A stretch of 14,953 nt of DNA from Prevotellaceae bacterium UBA1710 (lineage in GTDB: Bacteria; Bacteroidota; Bacteroidia; Bacteroidales; Bacteroidaceae). The notes beneath the pieces were generated by a model. That model was not told where the DNA came from. It was given only the letters and a program-made list of their open reading frames with translations, and searched no databases. The stretch is taken from positions 1-14,953 of the forward strand of contig DCJC01000049.1 of the NCBI GenBank assembly GCA_002317355.1, written 5' to 3'. Each line of letters starts with the position of its first letter. The first letter of the stretch is position 1. This document shows positions 6,552 to 14,820 of the stretch, piece after piece. The translations under genes were made by a program, and so were the position numbers.

Positions 6552-7895
6552 ATGAACAAAATCAAAACAATCCTTGCCGCTGTTGCGATGTCGGTAACAG
6601 CGAATGTGAGTGCCCAGAGCCTCAAGATGACTAATCAGGTAGTGAGAATTACTGCTTATGAAGCATCTACTTCCGTTAACTTAGTAGTCGTAAAGCCAGA
6701 GCAGAAACTGGATGCCTTGGATCCTTCTGCCTTTACCGTAGAAACCAACGGCATAGCACGAAACGTGAAGATCGTCTATACCTGTGATGATCGTGGTGAA
6801 TGGACAGATGGAGGCGAATACCTCGCTTTCGGTCTTGAGGTTAGCAAAGAGCGTGAAGCTGCCCCTCTTATTGCAAAAGGTATGGGGACATGGAGTACAG
6901 CATACCCTGTAAAGGTGGCTCTCAAGGCAGGAAAGAGCATCAAAGCCGGCGGAAAGAAGTTCACATCAGTTGATTGCTCAACAAGTCATGCACTCCGTAA
7001 TTTCCTATCAGAATCCGACTTCTTCCATCGTGGAACCTTCACAAGTCCTTCAACTGGTAAACCAGGAATGGAGACACTCACCTATGGTGCTTACGAACCA
7101 GAGGCTCTTCGTATGGATGGCAAGAAGAATCCAATGATTATCTGGCTTCATGGCATGGGTGAAGGTGGAACTGATGTATCTATCGAGTTGATGGGTAATG
7201 AGGTTGTATCTCTTATCCGTAACGATATCCAGTCACATTTCACGACAGATGGTGGCGAGAAAGGTTGCTATGTATTGGCTGTTCAATGTCCAACAATGTG
7301 GATGAACACCTCAAAGGGTTTCGGTAATGGTGGATATCCTTCACTCTATTCCGATGCTCTGAAGGCTTGTATCGATAACTACCTCAAGATCAATCCAGAT
7401 GTTGATCCAAACCGTATCTACATTGGTGGTTGCTCTAATGGTGGATACATGACAATGAATATGCTCATTCGTCATCCTAAGTTCTTTGCTGCCGCTTATC
7501 CAACCTGTGAGGCTTATGCTGATGCCAATATCCCTGACTATCAGATTAAGCAGCTTGCAGAAGAGAATATCTGGTTCGTGCAGTCGTTCGATGACACAAC
7601 GGTTAAGCCTGCAGAATACTGCATCCCAACCTATAAGCGACTGATGGAAGCAGGTGCGAAGAATGTCTGGATGTCTATGTTCGAGAACGTAACTGGCACA
7701 GATACTCCAGGACAAAGAATCTACGGACACTTCTCTTGGGTTTATGTCTTCAACGATCAGGTTACAGGCTCTCAGGAGCAATCCAAAGCCGATATGAAGC
7801 CAACAAATAATGGTGGCGGAACTATCGCTCCACAAGGCCATGCGAACCTCTTTGAGTGGCTCAATGCTCAGGTGCTCACAGAGCCTAAGAAATAA
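6552..7895 (+). CDS. Exported alpha/beta-hydrolase esterase with N-terminal Ig-like domain
   Basis: A 447-residue secreted esterase of the PHB-depolymerase/CE1-like type. The signal peptide MNKIKTILAAVAMSVTANVSA precedes a beta-rich domain (about 22-150) resembling the Ig-like domain found in front of such esterases. The alpha/beta-hydrolase core (about 165-445) has the oxyanion motif WLHGMGEGG, the nucleophile elbow GGCSNGG with Ser295, an acidic residue in FVQSFDD (Asp347 or Asp348) and His393 in YGHFSW. The triad order and spacing are as expected. Relatives cleave acetyl, feruloyl or other esters from plant polysaccharides; the substrate here is unknown, and deacetylation of pectin is an inference from the nearby PL11 lyase. 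It lies downstream of the susCD terminator behind its own long leader, so it is probably a separate unit. A palindromic element begins seven bases past its stop. Confidence 0.85.
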   Translation: MNKIKTILAAVAMSVTANVSAQSLKMTNQVVRITAYEASTSVNLVVVKPEQKLDALDPSAFTVETNGIARNVKIVYTCDDRGEWTDGGEYLAFGLEVSKEREAAPLIAKGMGTWSTAYPVKVALKAGKSIKAGGKKFTSVDCSTSHALRNFLSESDFFHRGTFTSPSTGKPGMETLTYGAYEPEALRMDGKKNPMIIWLHGMGEGGTDVSIELMGNEVVSLIRNDIQSHFTTDGGEKGCYVLAVQCPTMWMNTSKGFGNGGYPSLYSDALKACIDNYLKINPDVDPNRIYIGGCSNGGYMTMNMLIRHPKFFAAAYPTCEAYADANIPDYQIKQLAEENIWFVQSFDDTTVKPAEYCIPTYKRLMEAGAKNVWMSMFENVTGTDTPGQRIYGHFSWVYVFNDQVTGSQEQSKADMKPTNNGGGTIAPQGHANLFEWLNAQVLTEPKK

Positions 7896-7902
7896 TTTTC
7901 AA

Positions 7903-8099
7903 GAGTTTTTCGCGCAGGGGGTTGCACCCTCACATTTTCCACCACCTATCTCTGTCATTACCAAGCAGTTAGATAGGGTGCAACCCCGTTGCACCTGGTG
8001 TAACCTTTTGCAAGGGGGTTGCACCAATCGTTTTCTACTGACTATCAACACCTTACGGCCATAAAATAGCAAGGGTGCAACCCCCTGCGTGAAAAACTC
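7903..8099. repeat. 197-bp palindromic element with near-perfect 28-bp terminal inverted repeats
   Basis: The ends 7903-7930 and 8072-8099 are reverse complements with one mismatch in 28 (GAGTTTTTC(G/A)CGCAGGGGG core). Inside, the GTTGCACC motif recurs in alternating orientation: 7916-7930 (+), 7975-7987 (-), 7988-7995 (+), 7997-8005 (-, GGTGTAACC variant), 8014-8025 (+) and 8072-8086 (-). It is unlike the neighbouring DNA and has no coding content. It could be a MITE-like or REP-type element, or act as a strong 3' structure for the esterase transcript, since a T-run (8104-8111) follows its right end. No target-site duplication was recognised. Confidence 0.88.
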
Positions 8100-8187
8100 C
8101 CGATTTTTTTTCATTCAAGCACGATTTCATGGGAATCCACTCTTCCATTTATAAAAGAATATCTCTCGATAATCTCTCGCTATGCCA

Positions 8188-8257
8188 AGGGGGTAAACTC
8201 AATGAAGCTTCGCTCCAGAAGCGAACAGAAAGCGAAGGCACACCGAGTTTACCCCCT
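8188..8257. repeat. Second hairpin element, 13-bp perfect arms
   Basis: AGGGGGTAAACTC (8188-8200) and GAGTTTACCCCCT (8245-8257) pair perfectly. Inside, CTTCGCT (8208-8214) can pair with AGCGAAG (8231-8237), or TTCGCT with AGCGAA at 8220-8225, so two inner stems compete. The AGGGGGT end resembles the AGGGGGT in the arms of the 7903-8099 element, which suggests a related repeat family. Confidence 0.8.
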
Positions 8258-8261
8258 AAGC

Positions 8262-8305
8262 AGTTCCAATTCAGAAGCAATTCAGTTCCAATCCAAGTCC
8301 AATTC
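8262..8305 (+). repeat. Imperfect 22-bp direct repeat
   Basis: AGTTCCAATT followed by CAGAAGCAATTC (8262-8283) is repeated as AGTTCCAATC followed by CAAGTCCAATTC (8284-8305), 17 of 22 positions identical. It sits directly after the 8188-8257 hairpin and about 75 bp before the peptidase promoter. It may be part of the same repeat element or a regulator site. Confidence 0.55.
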
Positions 8306-8381
8306 AACAACAATGCAAAATTAGAATTCCATCGTTTTTTGATAGCACATATTGTGACCGTACAAAATTGATAGTAGAAAA

Positions 8382-8413
8382 TTTGGTTTATTCCGATTTT
8401 ATGCTTATTTTTG
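8382..8413 (+). promoter_or_regulatory. Promoter of the M3 peptidase gene
   Basis: TTTG at 8382-8385, a 20-bp spacer, and TATTTTTG at 8406-8413 form a near-consensus Bacteroidota housekeeping promoter (TTTG-N19/20-TAnnTTTG). Transcription would start near 8420, giving a leader of about 25 nt. The remainder of the 7896-8444 interval holds the repeats listed above and no gene that can be supported. Confidence 0.75.
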
Positions 8414-8444
8414 CATTCGGAAAAATATAAATTACACTTTACAC

Positions 8445-10589
8445 ATGAAAAAAGCAGTTTTCTACACTCTTGCTGCATCTGCCATGGTTTTAGCAGGCTG
8501 TAAGTCACAAGAGTCTGTTGATGCACCAATCGTAATGGAACAGTCAAATAACAGCAATGCTCTTATGTCGAAGAGCAAGAACAAACATGCCATCGAGTCA
8601 TTCGAGAAAATCACGATTAATGACTACCGAGAGGCATTCATAGACGGTATGGCACGTCAAGCTGCCCGAATAAAGGCGATTGCTGAGAGTACTGAAGCAC
8701 CAACTTTCCAGAACACCATAGCAGCACTCGATAAGAGTGGAGACGAACTGGAACGTGCAGAGAGCACCTTCTACCCTATATCAAGCAGTAACTCTACTCA
8801 AGAGATACGCGATTTCTCAAAGGAGATGTCGCCTCTGCTCTCAAAGCACGAGGATGATATCTTCATGAATCAGCAACTTTTCCAGCGTGTGAAGAAGGTG
8901 TATGACGAGGCTGACAGCACCAAACTCACCCACGAGGAAATGAAGACTTTGGAGAAAATCTACAAGCAGTTTGAGCGTAATGGTGCAAATCTATCAGAGG
9001 CTGATAAACAAAGACTTAGCGAGCTCAACCAGGAGATTTCCGCCCTTCAGATAGAATTTAAGCAAAACCTTCTTCACGAGACAAATAACACATACGTCAT
9101 AGTTGATAAACTAGAAGACCTTGAAGGACTTCCTGCGTCTGACATAGAGCGTGCAGAGAAGATGGCTGTTGACCAAGGTCAGCCAGGAAAATGGATGTTC
9201 AATATGCAGAGAGCATCTTGCAATCCTGTGCTGCAATATTGCAAAAATCGTGAGCTCAGAAAGAAAGTGTATGAGGCATATTGCAACCGTGGAAACCAGA
9301 ACAACGAATGGGACAATAAAGCTATCTCTGCTAAGCTCGTGAAGCTTCGTCTTGAGCGTGCAAAACTGATGGGGTTCAAGAACTGCGCTTCGCAGATTCT
9401 CGACACACGAATGGCAAAGACTCCAGAGGCTGTATATAGCCTTCTCGACCAGATCTGGGCACCTGCCGTGAAGAAGGCAAACGAGGAATTGGCAGACATT
9501 CGTGAGGAGATGAAAAAGGATGGACTTACCTGCGAACCAGAAGGTTGGGACTACCGTTTCTACTCAGAAAGAGCACGTCTTGCAAAGTACAACTTCGACG
9601 AGAGCAAACTATCTGAGTATCTTGAGATTAACAACATTCTCAAAGGCGTATTCTATACGGCAAACAAACTGTATGGTGTAACCTTCAAGGAAGTAACATC
9701 AGAACTTCCAGCTTACGAGAAAACAGCACAGGCTTGGGAGGTTTACGACAAGGATTCCACCCTTCTTGCCGTGTTCTACAGCGACTACTATCCACGCGAT
9801 GGTAAGGGTGCTGGTGCTTGGTGCACATCATTCCGCGACCAGCGTTATGAAGACGGCAAACGAATAGAGCCAGTTGTTGTCAATGTTTGCAGCATGACTC
9901 CGGCAAGTGCAGATCGTCCTGCTCTTCAGTCAGTTGACAACGTAACAACAATGTTCCATGAGTTCGGTCACGCCCTTCATGCCTTCATGAAGAACGTTCA
10001 CTACAACAGCATCGGAAACGTAGAGCGTGACTTCGTAGAACTTCCTTCGCAGATCAACGAGCATTGGGCATTCGAGCCAGAGGTTCTTGCTGTCTATGCA
10101 AAGCACTATAAGACAGGTGAAGCACTTCCACAAGAACTGCTCGACAAGTATAATGCTGCAAGCAAATATGGTCAGGGATTCGCTACCGTCGAGTACTTGG
10201 CAGCTTCTCTGGTGGATATGGACATGCACGTTCTGACAGAGGTCCCAGAAGATTTCGACGTAATGAAATTCGAGGAAAAGAAGCTCGCAGAACGAGGTAT
10301 TCCTCGTCAGATTCAGCCTCGCTATCGAGTAACTAACTTCTCTCACACCATGGGTGGGGGCTATACCGCTGGCTACTATAGTTACATCTGGGCTGAGGTG
10401 CTTGACGCAGATGGATTTGAGGCTTTCAAGGAGACTGGTGATATCTTCAATCAGGAGGTTGCCGAGAAGTTCCGCAAATACGTTCTCACCCCTGGCGGAA
10501 TAGACGATGGAATGACCATGTACCGCAATTTCAGAGGTGCCGACCCGAAGATTGACGCATTGTTAAAAAATCGCGGTTTAGACAAATAA
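8445..10589 (+). CDS. dcp: M3-family zinc metallopeptidase lipoprotein (peptidyl-dipeptidase Dcp type)
   Basis: A 714-residue peptidase expected to release dipeptides from the C-termini of oligopeptides in the cell envelope. The leader MKKAVFYTLAASAMVLAGC has a lipobox LAGC with Cys19, so the mature enzyme should be lipid-anchored, unlike the soluble E. coli Dcp. The catalytic site is HEFGH in MFHEFGHALHAF, with zinc ligands His505 and His509, catalytic Glu506, and the third ligand Glu532 in DFVELPSQ, 27 residues after His505. The C-terminal GGGYTAGYYSYIWAEVLDADGFEAF segment and the ending TPGGIDDGMTMYRNFRGADPKIDALL match the Dcp subgroup. Length is typical. It has its own strong promoter and a weak hairpin downstream, so it is probably monocistronic. 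Its link with the polysaccharide genes is unclear. Confidence 0.92.
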   Translation: MKKAVFYTLAASAMVLAGCKSQESVDAPIVMEQSNNSNALMSKSKNKHAIESFEKITINDYREAFIDGMARQAARIKAIAESTEAPTFQNTIAALDKSGDELERAESTFYPISSSNSTQEIRDFSKEMSPLLSKHEDDIFMNQQLFQRVKKVYDEADSTKLTHEEMKTLEKIYKQFERNGANLSEADKQRLSELNQEISALQIEFKQNLLHETNNTYVIVDKLEDLEGLPASDIERAEKMAVDQGQPGKWMFNMQRASCNPVLQYCKNRELRKKVYEAYCNRGNQNNEWDNKAISAKLVKLRLERAKLMGFKNCASQILDTRMAKTPEAVYSLLDQIWAPAVKKANEELADIREEMKKDGLTCEPEGWDYRFYSERARLAKYNFDESKLSEYLEINNILKGVFYTANKLYGVTFKEVTSELPAYEKTAQAWEVYDKDSTLLAVFYSDYYPRDGKGAGAWCTSFRDQRYEDGKRIEPVVVNVCSMTPASADRPALQSVDNVTTMFHEFGHALHAFMKNVHYNSIGNVERDFVELPSQINEHWAFEPEVLAVYAKHYKTGEALPQELLDKYNAASKYGQGFATVEYLAASLVDMDMHVLTEVPEDFDVMKFEEKKLAERGIPRQIQPRYRVTNFSHTMGGGYTAGYYSYIWAEVLDADGFEAFKETGDIFNQEVAEKFRKYVLTPGGIDDGMTMYRNFRGADPKIDALLKNRGLDK

Positions 10590-10601
10590 CAAGCATTTTA
10601 G

Positions 10602-10643
10602 CGAATTGATTTCAATCAATCGACGTTTTTATTTGAGTTTTTT
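10602..10643 (+). terminator. Possible weak terminator after the peptidase gene
   Basis: ATTGAT (10605-10610) pairs with ATCAAT (10615-10620) across a 4-nt loop; the stem can extend with CG pairs around a bulged A. T-rich tracts follow (10625-10629 and 10637-10643). The stem is short and AT-rich, so termination may be inefficient. Confidence 0.35.
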
Positions 10644-10694
10644 GGCCATAAATTGTACTATTTTTGCATATAAGTGTGATTTTCCCAATTTTTG

Positions 10695-10726
10695 TTTGGA
10701 GAATTTAAAATAAATTCCTAAATTTG
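10695..10726 (+). promoter_or_regulatory. Promoter of the kinase-lyase unit
   Basis: TTTG at 10695-10698, a 20-bp spacer, and TAAATTTG at 10719-10726 match the Bacteroidota promoter consensus. The start site would fall near 10733, with a leader of about 50 nt before the kinase ATG at 10781. A second TAnnTTTG match upstream (TATTTTTG, 10659-10666) lacks a well-spaced TTTG. Confidence 0.72.
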
Positions 10727-10780
10727 CACTCATAAACGGCATTCACAAAATGGCACTCAAAAAGGCCTGACCAGAAAACA

Positions 10781-12730
10781 ATGATAAACGTCTTAAGAAC
10801 ACATATCCAACGAATCATTTTGACCATATTCGCTATGGCAAATTTATTCGGCACTTATGTAAAAGCTGAAGACAAAAATCCAATCGTCATTGTTTCGTCA
10901 TACAACCCTGAGGTTAAGCGCATGAACGATAATATCGTGGCGTTCTCCGAGGAGTATCTTTCACAGGGGGGTAAGAATCCTATTCACATCGAGAACATGA
11001 ACTGTCGTAGTCTCACAGAGGCTTTGGAATGGAAGGAGAGATTATGGAATCTGCTCAGCAAATACTATGAGAACGGCAACAAGCCTTCTATGATTGTTCT
11101 TCTTGGAAGTGAAGCTTCTACAGCTTTCTTCTCTCTTACACAGAAAGAGATAAAGGCAACTCCTGTTGTTGTGGGTAGCAGAAGCAATAACATCGTCAAA
11201 CTCCCTAACGAAAACGTGAACATTCACGAATGGGAGCCTCAACCTTTCTACCTGAACAAGGATTTCAAAGACTACAATATCGTCGGTGGACAGATATACA
11301 CTCAGGATATTGATGCTAATATCAACCTGTTGCGCAGCATCTACCCTGAAAGAGATTCTATTACATTCCTGTCAGACAACAGTCTTGGTGGCGTAACATT
11401 AAGGGCTCACTTCATTCAGGAGATGAAGAAATTCCCTCGCTACAATGTATCTTTTCTTGACGGCAGAGAATTACTGCTGCAGGAAGTGAATACAGCCTTA
11501 ACCGAGTTGAAAGGCAATAAGGCCATCTTCATCGGCACATGGCGTATTGACAACTCTGAGGCAATCACGCTCTCAAACACTATCGTTGCACTCGCAAAAA
11601 GTAACAAAGAGATACCTGCATTCTCACTGACAAGTACGGGTATTGATTGTTGGTCTATCGGAGGATATATTCCTGACTTTCAGGATTTTCACCCTGATAC
11701 CAAGCCTGAGGGCAGCGAGCTTGCAGACGATGTTATAGCATACGAGAAGACAGGCAAGGCTTCTGAACTTCACGTGCTCAACAACATTTACAAGTTCAAT
11801 TATGACAAAATCAAGGAGTTTGGCATAAAGTACGAGCAGCTTCCAAAAGACTTCGTGATGATAAATGAGCCTAAGAACGCATTCCAGACTTACAAGACTC
11901 AGATTCTCATTGCTGTTGGAATTTTCGCATTCCTAATCACGGCGATTACCATCACACTGCATTTCCTTATTCTGAGTAAGAAGATGGAAAAGAAGCTGAT
12001 AGAACGCGGACATGAACTTGAGATTGCACGCGACAAGGCAGAGAAGGCGAACGCTATGAAGTCAGCATTTATCGCCAATATGAGCCACGAAATCCGTACA
12101 CCGCTCAATGCTGTGGTTGGATTCTCACAGTTGCTTACTGAGCCAGAAATCAAGCTCACCGACGAGGAGAAACAGGAATATGGTGGCTACATCAAGGTAA
12201 ACTGCGATACACTTCTTAATCTGGTGAATGATATTCTGCAGATTTCGAAGATGGACGCAAAGAGCATGGTATTCAATATCATTGATGCCGATATGGTTGA
12301 GCTCTGCAAGACTGGTGCAGAATCAGCTCGCGCAAACTTAGCCTCTGGAGTTGAGATCATCACAAAACTCCCTGAGACTCCAGTTCCAGTTCAGACAGAT
12401 GTTCTACGCCTCCAGCAGGTGTTCAACAATCTCCTGTCGAATGCAAAGAAGTTCACCGACCATGGTACCATCACCGTGGCAATCGAAGAATCAATAGTAC
12501 CTGATGAGATAGTTATCAGCGTAACCGATACAGGCTGTGGAATTCCTGCTGACAAGGCAGATTATGTATTCCAGCGTTTCAAGCAGATTGACTCCTTTAA
12601 GCAAGGAACTGGTCTCGGCCTATCAATCACGCGAAGTATTATCGAAAACCTTGGAGGACGTATCTGGCTCGATACCGAGTACACTAACGGAGCTCGTTTC
12701 GTATTCACACATCCTACACACCAAGGCTGA
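10781..12730 (+). CDS. Sensor histidine kinase with periplasmic binding-protein-like sensor domain
   Basis: A 649-residue membrane kinase. A signal sequence or first membrane segment (about 9-29, ending VKA) leads to a large periplasmic domain (about 30-370), beginning NPIVIVSSYNPE, whose alternating strands and helices resemble ABC-type substrate-binding proteins (type 1 periplasmic-binding fold). A transmembrane helix lies at about 375-398, then a charged linker or coiled coil (400-425). The kinase core has the H-box SHEIRTPLN with phospho-acceptor His436, N-box NNLLSNAKKF (Asn550, Asn554), G1 box DTGCGIP (Asp583), F-box FQRFKQ and G2 box GTGLGLS (from Gly609). It stops just after the ATPase domain, without the receiver and AraC domains of hybrid regulators, and no response regulator gene is in the window. 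The lyase gene follows after 61 bp with no promoter seen. The sensed ligand is unknown. Confidence 0.9.
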   Translation: MINVLRTHIQRIILTIFAMANLFGTYVKAEDKNPIVIVSSYNPEVKRMNDNIVAFSEEYLSQGGKNPIHIENMNCRSLTEALEWKERLWNLLSKYYENGNKPSMIVLLGSEASTAFFSLTQKEIKATPVVVGSRSNNIVKLPNENVNIHEWEPQPFYLNKDFKDYNIVGGQIYTQDIDANINLLRSIYPERDSITFLSDNSLGGVTLRAHFIQEMKKFPRYNVSFLDGRELLLQEVNTALTELKGNKAIFIGTWRIDNSEAITLSNTIVALAKSNKEIPAFSLTSTGIDCWSIGGYIPDFQDFHPDTKPEGSELADDVIAYEKTGKASELHVLNNIYKFNYDKIKEFGIKYEQLPKDFVMINEPKNAFQTYKTQILIAVGIFAFLITAITITLHFLILSKKMEKKLIERGHELEIARDKAEKANAMKSAFIANMSHEIRTPLNAVVGFSQLLTEPEIKLTDEEKQEYGGYIKVNCDTLLNLVNDILQISKMDAKSMVFNIIDADMVELCKTGAESARANLASGVEIITKLPETPVPVQTDVLRLQQVFNNLLSNAKKFTDHGTITVAIEESIVPDEIVISVTDTGCGIPADKADYVFQRFKQIDSFKQGTGLGLSITRSIIENLGGRIWLDTEYTNGARFVFTHPTHQG

Positions 12731-12791
12731 TCAGGTCAAAACAAACACTATTTCCACTAATAATTAAAACATCGACCTCAAAATAATACGC

Positions 12792-14816
12792 ATGATTAAG
12801 CTACTGGCTACATTAATAGCACTTCTAATCTCCATGTCGGCACAATGTCAGACATCGATAGAGCCACTCTCGCGAGGCGCCGTTGCGATTCCTTGTGAGA
12901 GAGGAAACTTTATATCATGGAGATTACTGGCCACCGACCCCGACTATATATCCTTTGACCTGCTTCGCGACGGCAAAGTCATTGCTTCAAATATAACTAA
13001 AACGACATGCGTTACCGATTCTCTCGGATCTACTGAGAGTAAATACACTCTCATCACACGTCGTAACGGTGCACAATACGCAAGTAAACCTTTGAAGGTA
13101 TGGGATCAGCCATACATTTCTATCCCTCTCGACAAGCCTGCTGATGGCGTTTCGCCTAACGGTAAGGAATACACCTATACACCTAACGATTGTTCTGTAG
13201 CCGACATCAATGGTGATGGTGAGTACGAAATTCTTGTTAAGTGGGACCCATCAAACTCTCACGATAACTCTCAAGACGGTCATACAGGTAACGTTTACCT
13301 CGACTGCTATAAACTTCACTACGGAAACCTTAAGCAATACACTGGAAAACCAATTTGGCGTATTGACCTTGGTCCTAATATCCGTGCAGGAGCCCACTAC
13401 ACCCAGTTCCTTTTCTACGACCTCGACGGCGACCATAAGGCAGAGCTTATATGCAAGACTGCTCCTGGCACAAAGGATGGTAAGGGAAAATTCGTAAGTA
13501 AAGCCGCTACTGATAAGGAAATAAAGAAGACAGACAACAGCATTTCATACGTTATGCCTAACGGTCGTATTCTTCATGGTCCTGAGTTCCTTACAGTATT
13601 CTCTGGCATCGATGGTCATGCTATTCATACCGTTTACTACAACCCAAACCGTGCCTTCACTCTCGGCGGTGAGCCGGAATACGATGGTAGAGGTTGGGGT
13701 GACCGTTCTCAGCTTCAAGGTAACCGTGGCGACCGCTTCCTTGCATGTGTAGCATACCTTGATGGTTTGGAGGAGAATCCAAGTGCAGTATTCTTCCGTG
13801 GCTACTACACTAAGGCATACGCTTGGGCGGTTCAGTTTGACGGTAAGCGCATCATCGATAAGTGGTTCCATAAGAGTGAGACACCTGGTGAGGGTATCTA
13901 CGGACAGGGAGCACACGGTATCGCAGTAGGTGATGTTGATGATGACGGCTTCGACGAAATAACATTCGGTTCTGCAGCCCTCGATCACGACGGTTCCCTA
14001 CTCTACACGACAAAGCTCGGTCATGGTGATGCCGTTCACCTCGGAGATTTTGACCCAGATCGTCCAGGACTTGAATACTACATGCCTCATGAGGTTAAGC
14101 CATTCGGCATCGACTTCCGTGATGCACGTACTGGTGATATACTATTCAGAGAATTTGCAGATCGAGACACAGGTAGAGGACTTTGTGCCGACATCGACTC
14201 ACTACATCGAGGATGCGAATTCTGGAGTTCAGCGAACAAGAAAATACACGATTGCAAGGGTAATGTGATTGCGACTCCAAGCAACTCTATCCCTGTCAAT
14301 TTCCGCATCTACTGGGACGGAGACCTTTACGATGAGCTGATAGGTAACTCTGCAAACAAAGGACTGCCAGGCGAAAGCCCGATACCGAATTATCAGTATT
14401 ACGTGGCAAAATGGACTGGTACAAATATGAAGCGTATCAAGATCAACGGTAAAGACTTCAGCGAATGGGGGTACTCATCTTCTTGTAACGGAACAAAGGC
14501 CACACCTTGCCTACAGGCAGACCTTTTCGGTGACTGGCGCGAGGAAATCATTCTATATGATGCATCCGACAATGCGCATCTGAATGTCTTCAGTACCAAC
14601 CTACCTACGCAGTATCGCGTTGTCACACCAATGCACGACCATATTTATAGAATGTGCGTAGCATGGCAAAACGTATCATACAATCAGCCACCTCATCTCA
14701 GCTATTACCTTCCTGACAAATTCAAGAAGAAGGAAGAACTGAAAGTAGAGGAAACAAAGGAAGAGGATGTAACCAAGGCAAACGTAGTAGCCCAGGCTGC
14801 AGAAGAAGAGAAATAA
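12792..14816 (+). CDS. Rhamnogalacturonan lyase, polysaccharide lyase family 11
   Basis: A 674-residue exported lyase that cuts the rhamnogalacturonan-I backbone of pectin by beta-elimination. A signal peptide (about 1-19) precedes a small beta domain (about 24-110) and an eight-bladed beta-propeller (about 125-635). PL11 signatures include PNDCSVADINGDGEYEILVK, NSHDNSQDGHTGNVYLDCYKL, IDLGPNIRAGAHYTQF and FRGYYTKAYAWAVQFDG. Calcium-type loops rich in Asp are visible at 138 (DINGDGEYE), 210 (DLDGDHKAE), 381 (DVDDDGFDE) and 419 (DFDPDRPG). Endo or exo mode cannot be settled by eye. The last 32 residues (from Lys643) form a Lys/Glu-rich tail beyond the expected propeller end. The gene follows the sensor kinase after 61 bp and is probably co-transcribed with it. 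Confidence 0.93.
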   Translation: MIKLLATLIALLISMSAQCQTSIEPLSRGAVAIPCERGNFISWRLLATDPDYISFDLLRDGKVIASNITKTTCVTDSLGSTESKYTLITRRNGAQYASKPLKVWDQPYISIPLDKPADGVSPNGKEYTYTPNDCSVADINGDGEYEILVKWDPSNSHDNSQDGHTGNVYLDCYKLHYGNLKQYTGKPIWRIDLGPNIRAGAHYTQFLFYDLDGDHKAELICKTAPGTKDGKGKFVSKAATDKEIKKTDNSISYVMPNGRILHGPEFLTVFSGIDGHAIHTVYYNPNRAFTLGGEPEYDGRGWGDRSQLQGNRGDRFLACVAYLDGLEENPSAVFFRGYYTKAYAWAVQFDGKRIIDKWFHKSETPGEGIYGQGAHGIAVGDVDDDGFDEITFGSAALDHDGSLLYTTKLGHGDAVHLGDFDPDRPGLEYYMPHEVKPFGIDFRDARTGDILFREFADRDTGRGLCADIDSLHRGCEFWSSANKKIHDCKGNVIATPSNSIPVNFRIYWDGDLYDELIGNSANKGLPGESPIPNYQYYVAKWTGTNMKRIKINGKDFSEWGYSSSCNGTKATPCLQADLFGDWREEIILYDASDNAHLNVFSTNLPTQYRVVTPMHDHIYRMCVAWQNVSYNQPPHLSYYLPDKFKKKEELKVEETKEEDVTKANVVAQAAEEEK

Positions 14817-14820
14817 ATAT

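Noticed and set aside
6251..6625. 124-codon minus-strand reading frame across the esterase leader and start
   Set aside because: It overlaps the esterase 5' end, runs through the GGAGG array and hairpin, has no recognisable domain or promoter, and its composition looks like translated spacer.
7341..7841. 166-codon minus-strand frame antisense to the esterase
   Set aside because: The sense strand encodes a complete catalytic esterase; the antisense frame has no motifs.
7810..8114. Reading frames on both strands through the 7903-8099 element
   Set aside because: They are translations of the palindromic repeat, overlap the esterase or the repeat, and resemble each other only because the DNA is inverted.
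8149..8547. 132-codon minus-strand reading frame in front of and into the peptidase gene
   Set aside because: It covers the 8188-8257 hairpin, the 22-bp repeats and the start of the peptidase, and shows no protein features.
10659..10666. Second promoter for the kinase (TATTTTTG)
   Set aside because: TTTG candidates upstream are 14 or 23 bp away, off the usual 19-20 bp; the box at 10719-10726 fits better.
10781..12730. Hybrid two-component regulator of polysaccharide loci
   Set aside because: No receiver or AraC-type DNA-binding domain follows the ATPase domain, and the N-terminus lacks the repeated beta-propeller of the common hybrid type.
13545..13988. 147-codon minus-strand frame antisense to the lyase
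   Set aside because: It is a shadow of the conserved PL11 propeller reading frame.
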